Below, in pieces: positions 7,259 to 10,240 of a stretch of DNA of 10,240 nucleotides. The number at the start of each line of letters is the position of its first letter. Position 1 is the first letter of the stretch. The translations under genes were made by a program, and so were the position numbers. The DNA lies in contig JBFFTH010000066.1 of the NCBI GenBank assembly GCA_041571855.1, forward strand, positions 1 through 10,240, written 5' to 3'. The notes below the pieces were generated by a model. That model saw nothing but the letters and a program-made list of their open reading frames with translations, was not told where the DNA came from and searched no databases. Origin of the DNA: JACKOF01 sp041571855. GTDB lineage: Bacteria; Pseudomonadota; Gammaproteobacteria; Pseudomonadales; Porticoccaceae.

Positions 7259-8305
7259 TTACCAGGTCACCGGATATCGAATGGTCGTAATATAGCAATT
7301 TTCTCGCGCCTCGGCAGTGACAGTTGCCAGGCCGCCAAAGTGGGCATTTAACCGCTGACGTATATTATTCATGGCCATCTCATTGCCCCTCTTCTGCTGC
7401 AGCACCCGATTGAGGGGGTTGTGCACCACTATCTCTATTTCGTCCTTTATACGGCGCACGAAAACCGTAATTTCACCGCCCTCCTGTAACAATTGAATCC
7501 CGTGGTAGACCGCGTTTTCGAGAATCGGCTGCAGGGTCAGCGAAGGGATCTTCACCCCCTCGCCGTAATCGGAAATTTTCCAGCTGGTGGTCAGGCGATC
7601 GCCAAGCCTTAGCTTTTCCAGGGCGAGATAACGGCGGCAGAGGGACAATTCTTCCCGCAGGGGCACCAGTATCTGGGAGTCGGTCAGCGCATAGCGAAAC
7701 AGGTCCGACAGATCCTCTACCACCTGCTCGGCTTTTTCCGGGTCTGACCCGATAAGGCTCGCCACCATATTCATGCTATTAAACAGAAAATGCGGACGAA
7801 TACGCGACTGCAAAGCCTGTATCCTGGCCTCCAGTTCTGCTCGCTGCTTAACCCGCAGCTGTTGCTGGAGATAAAGATAGCGCAGCAGGATGCCAGCAGG
7901 GATTGCCGCTACCAGCAGGTACTGAACCAGACGCAGGAAATCAAACCCCTGTTCATAAGGGCCGGGAAACAACCACCAGCGCACACCCTCGGCAACTGCT
8001 CCACATGCAAGCACGACCAGCAGGATCGCCAGATAGCTGATAATCGCCGCGCGGGTATTCTCCTGCGCAGAAATCCAGTCCCGCAACTTGCACAATACCA
8101 GAGCACTGAGCAGGGCAATCCAGAGTGTCAGCAGCGAGGCTTTTGCCAGCAGAACCCAGTCAAAATGCTCCAGGCCACTATCGACCACGACGACAAGGAT
8201 TGCTATCAGCTGCGAGATAACAATCGCCGCCAGCAATCCCTCACCTCGACAAAAATCCGGCAGAAAGCCATCAGAAATGCCAAGGTCTCTCAGCGCCTTT
8301 TCCAT
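7259..8305 (-). CDS. algZ: LytS-type membrane histidine kinase AlgZ/FimS
   Basis: Inner-membrane sensor kinase partnered with AlgR. The 348 residues contain four hydrophobic segments (about 23-43, 52-72, 88-104 and 125-145). A short helical linker leads to the LytS-type His_kinase core, IRPHFLFNSMNMVASLI, with the putative phosphoaccepting His172. The N-box is LQPILENAVYHGI (258-270, Asn264). The later ATP-binding boxes are degenerate: where D-x-G-x-G is normal the protein reads EIVVHNPLNR (291-300), followed by GNEMAMNNIRQRL. A similarly atypical kinase domain has been reported for Pseudomonas AlgZ, so this is probably a family trait and not decay. The ATG at 8305 has GGG 6 nt upstream. The gene heads the - strand cluster and is divergent from argH, as in Pseudomonas. 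I see no convincing promoter for it in the intergenic region. Confidence 0.92.
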   Translation of the reverse strand: MEKALRDLGISDGFLPDFCRGEGLLAAIVISQLIAILVVVVDSGLEHFDWVLLAKASLLTLWIALLSALVLCKLRDWISAQENTRAAIISYLAILLVVLACGAVAEGVRWWLFPGPYEQGFDFLRLVQYLLVAAIPAGILLRYLYLQQQLRVKQRAELEARIQALQSRIRPHFLFNSMNMVASLIGSDPEKAEQVVEDLSDLFRYALTDSQILVPLREELSLCRRYLALEKLRLGDRLTTSWKISDYGEGVKIPSLTLQPILENAVYHGIQLLQEGGEITVFVRRIKDEIEIVVHNPLNRVLQQKRGNEMAMNNIRQRLNAHFGGLATVTAEARENCYITTIRYPVTW

Positions 8306-8397
8306 TCTTTACCCATTTATTGCTGCAAGGAGCGTTAACTTTTCGCAAAATCCCGAACCGCAACAAGTGAATCATTTTGACTGCCGGCGGGCAACCG

Positions 8398-8417
8398 GGC
8401 TTTTTGCATAAAAAGCC
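8398..8417. repeat. Perfect inverted repeat in the algZ/argH divergent region
   Basis: GGCTTTTT (8398-8405) and AAAAAGCC (8410-8417) are perfect reverse complements around GCAT. ACCG (8394-8397) and CGGT (8423-8426) extend the symmetry with a 5-nt offset on one side. It lies 92 bp upstream of the algZ start and 40 bp upstream of the proposed argH -35. A terminator is unlikely because no long T-tract follows on either strand. A protein binding site or cruciform/hairpin is possible. Confidence 0.5.
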
Positions 8418-8456
8418 GTTTTCGGTAAACAGCACACAAACCATCGTCAATCCAGG

Positions 8457-8487
8457 TTGACCAAAAAAATAAACAGTGGTTTACTAT
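8457..8487 (+). promoter_or_regulatory. Likely argH promoter placed directly before the start codon
   Basis: TTGACC (8457-8462, five of six matches to the -35 consensus) is followed after 17 bp by TTTACT (8480-8485), or after 19 bp by TACTAT (8482-8487), each four of six to TATAAT. The transcript would begin at about 8492-8494, on or next to the ATG at 8493. No Shine-Dalgarno sequence precedes that ATG, which fits a leaderless mRNA. The TTG inside this -35 could be read as a start codon, but AGG abuts it with no spacing and it would place coding sequence across the promoter. Confidence 0.45.
8470..8483. promoter_or_regulatory. Operator-like inverted repeat inside the argH promoter
   Basis: TAAAC (8470-8474), AGTG, GTTTA (8479-8483): a 14-bp interrupted palindrome lying between the proposed -35 and -10, where a bound repressor would block RNA polymerase. 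The word TAAACAG at 8470-8476 also occurs at 8426-8432, 44 bp upstream (about four helical turns). The gene that follows begins with a Cro-like DNA-binding domain, so self-binding is an obvious hypothesis, but nothing here proves it. Confidence 0.4.
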
Positions 8488-8492
8488 TGCCC

Positions 8493-10079
<1,587 letters not shown>

Positions 10080-10240
10080 CGAAAATGGCTGGCGAGACCA
10101 CAGGCCGCCGCCGGATAACAGCAAAAGCCAATGACCGGGGCAGAATCCGGATCTCCGTGCATTTTTTGAGGCCGGATTAGCACTCTGTCAGGCTGTCATC
10201 TATACTCGCAGTGGTCAGGCTGAACGCATCAAGAGGCGGC
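10080..10240. other. Gene-free stretch after argH to the window edge
   Basis: No credible coding region. It contains an inverted repeat, AATCCGG (10144-10150) with CCGGATT (10172-10178), with a T6 run inside its 21-nt loop. There is also a possible sigma70-type promoter for a gene beyond the right edge: TTAGCA (10177-10182), 18 bp, TATACT (10201-10206, five of six). No strong terminator follows argH. Confidence 0.35.

Noticed and set aside
7254..7298. Longer AlgR starting at the TTG at 7298
   Set aside because: It would overlap the algZ end and put 15 unrelated residues before the receiver domain; the ATG at 7253 gives the usual AlgR N terminus.
7790..8338. A 182-codon open frame opposite algZ
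   Set aside because: Antisense shadow of the AlgZ membrane and linker region with Gln-rich low-quality translation and no start signal.
8457..8492. Longer Cro-ArgH starting at the TTG at 8457
   Set aside because: The TTG is part of the best -35 hexamer, AGG abuts it with no spacing, and the Cro-like homology begins at the ATG at 8493.
10144..10178. Inverted repeat as an argH terminator
   Set aside because: The 7-bp stem has a 21-nt loop and its T-run lies in the loop, not after the stem, so it does not meet the form of an intrinsic terminator.

Overview
The window is a chromosomal segment of a gammaproteobacterium. Its gene order and protein sequences most resemble the Pseudomonas / marine Cellvibrionales-like branch, but I cannot name the genus from sequence alone. 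Support for the lineage: an algZ-algR-hemC-hemD-hemX-hemY cluster with argH divergent from algZ (the Pseudomonas arrangement), and an hslO-pckA pair. There is no sign of phage, transposon, CRISPR array or RNA gene. Every large gene is intact except hslO, which enters from the left edge.

Layout. Left (1-1995, + strand): the 3' end of hslO (Hsp33, with its four zinc cysteines), then pckA (ATP-type PEP carboxykinase) with its own likely extended -10 promoter and a leader hairpin. At 2077-2112 a 13-bp hairpin with T-tracts on both strands separates pckA from a convergent block. Middle (2139-8305, - strand): six genes transcribed algZ-algR-hemC-hemD-hemX-hemY. They encode a LytS/LytTR-type two-component pair, two consecutive tetrapyrrole enzymes (porphobilinogen deaminase and uroporphyrinogen-III synthase) and two membrane proteins that usually accompany them. 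Gaps of 5, 67, 2, 31 and -4 bp suggest one transcription unit, with an extra promoter in the 67-bp algR-hemC gap. Right (8493-10079, + strand): argH (argininosuccinate lyase), divergent from algZ, followed by 161 bp without a gene.

The unusual feature is argH. Its reading frame continues upstream without a stop, and without any usable start codon near the ArgH boundary, into a helix-turn-helix domain of about 55 residues resembling phage Cro (P22 type). The sequence therefore predicts a Cro-ArgH fusion of 528 residues. The start lies directly behind a promoter-like element with an operator-like inverted repeat (TAAAC-4-GTTTA) between -35 and -10, and there is no ribosome binding site. This is consistent with a leaderless, possibly self-regulated transcript. 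The sequence shows the fused frame, but DNA binding, autoregulation and a link to arginine are inference.

The remaining genes look like ordinary housekeeping functions: protein quality control under oxidative stress, gluconeogenesis, heme synthesis, surface/virulence-type signalling and arginine synthesis.
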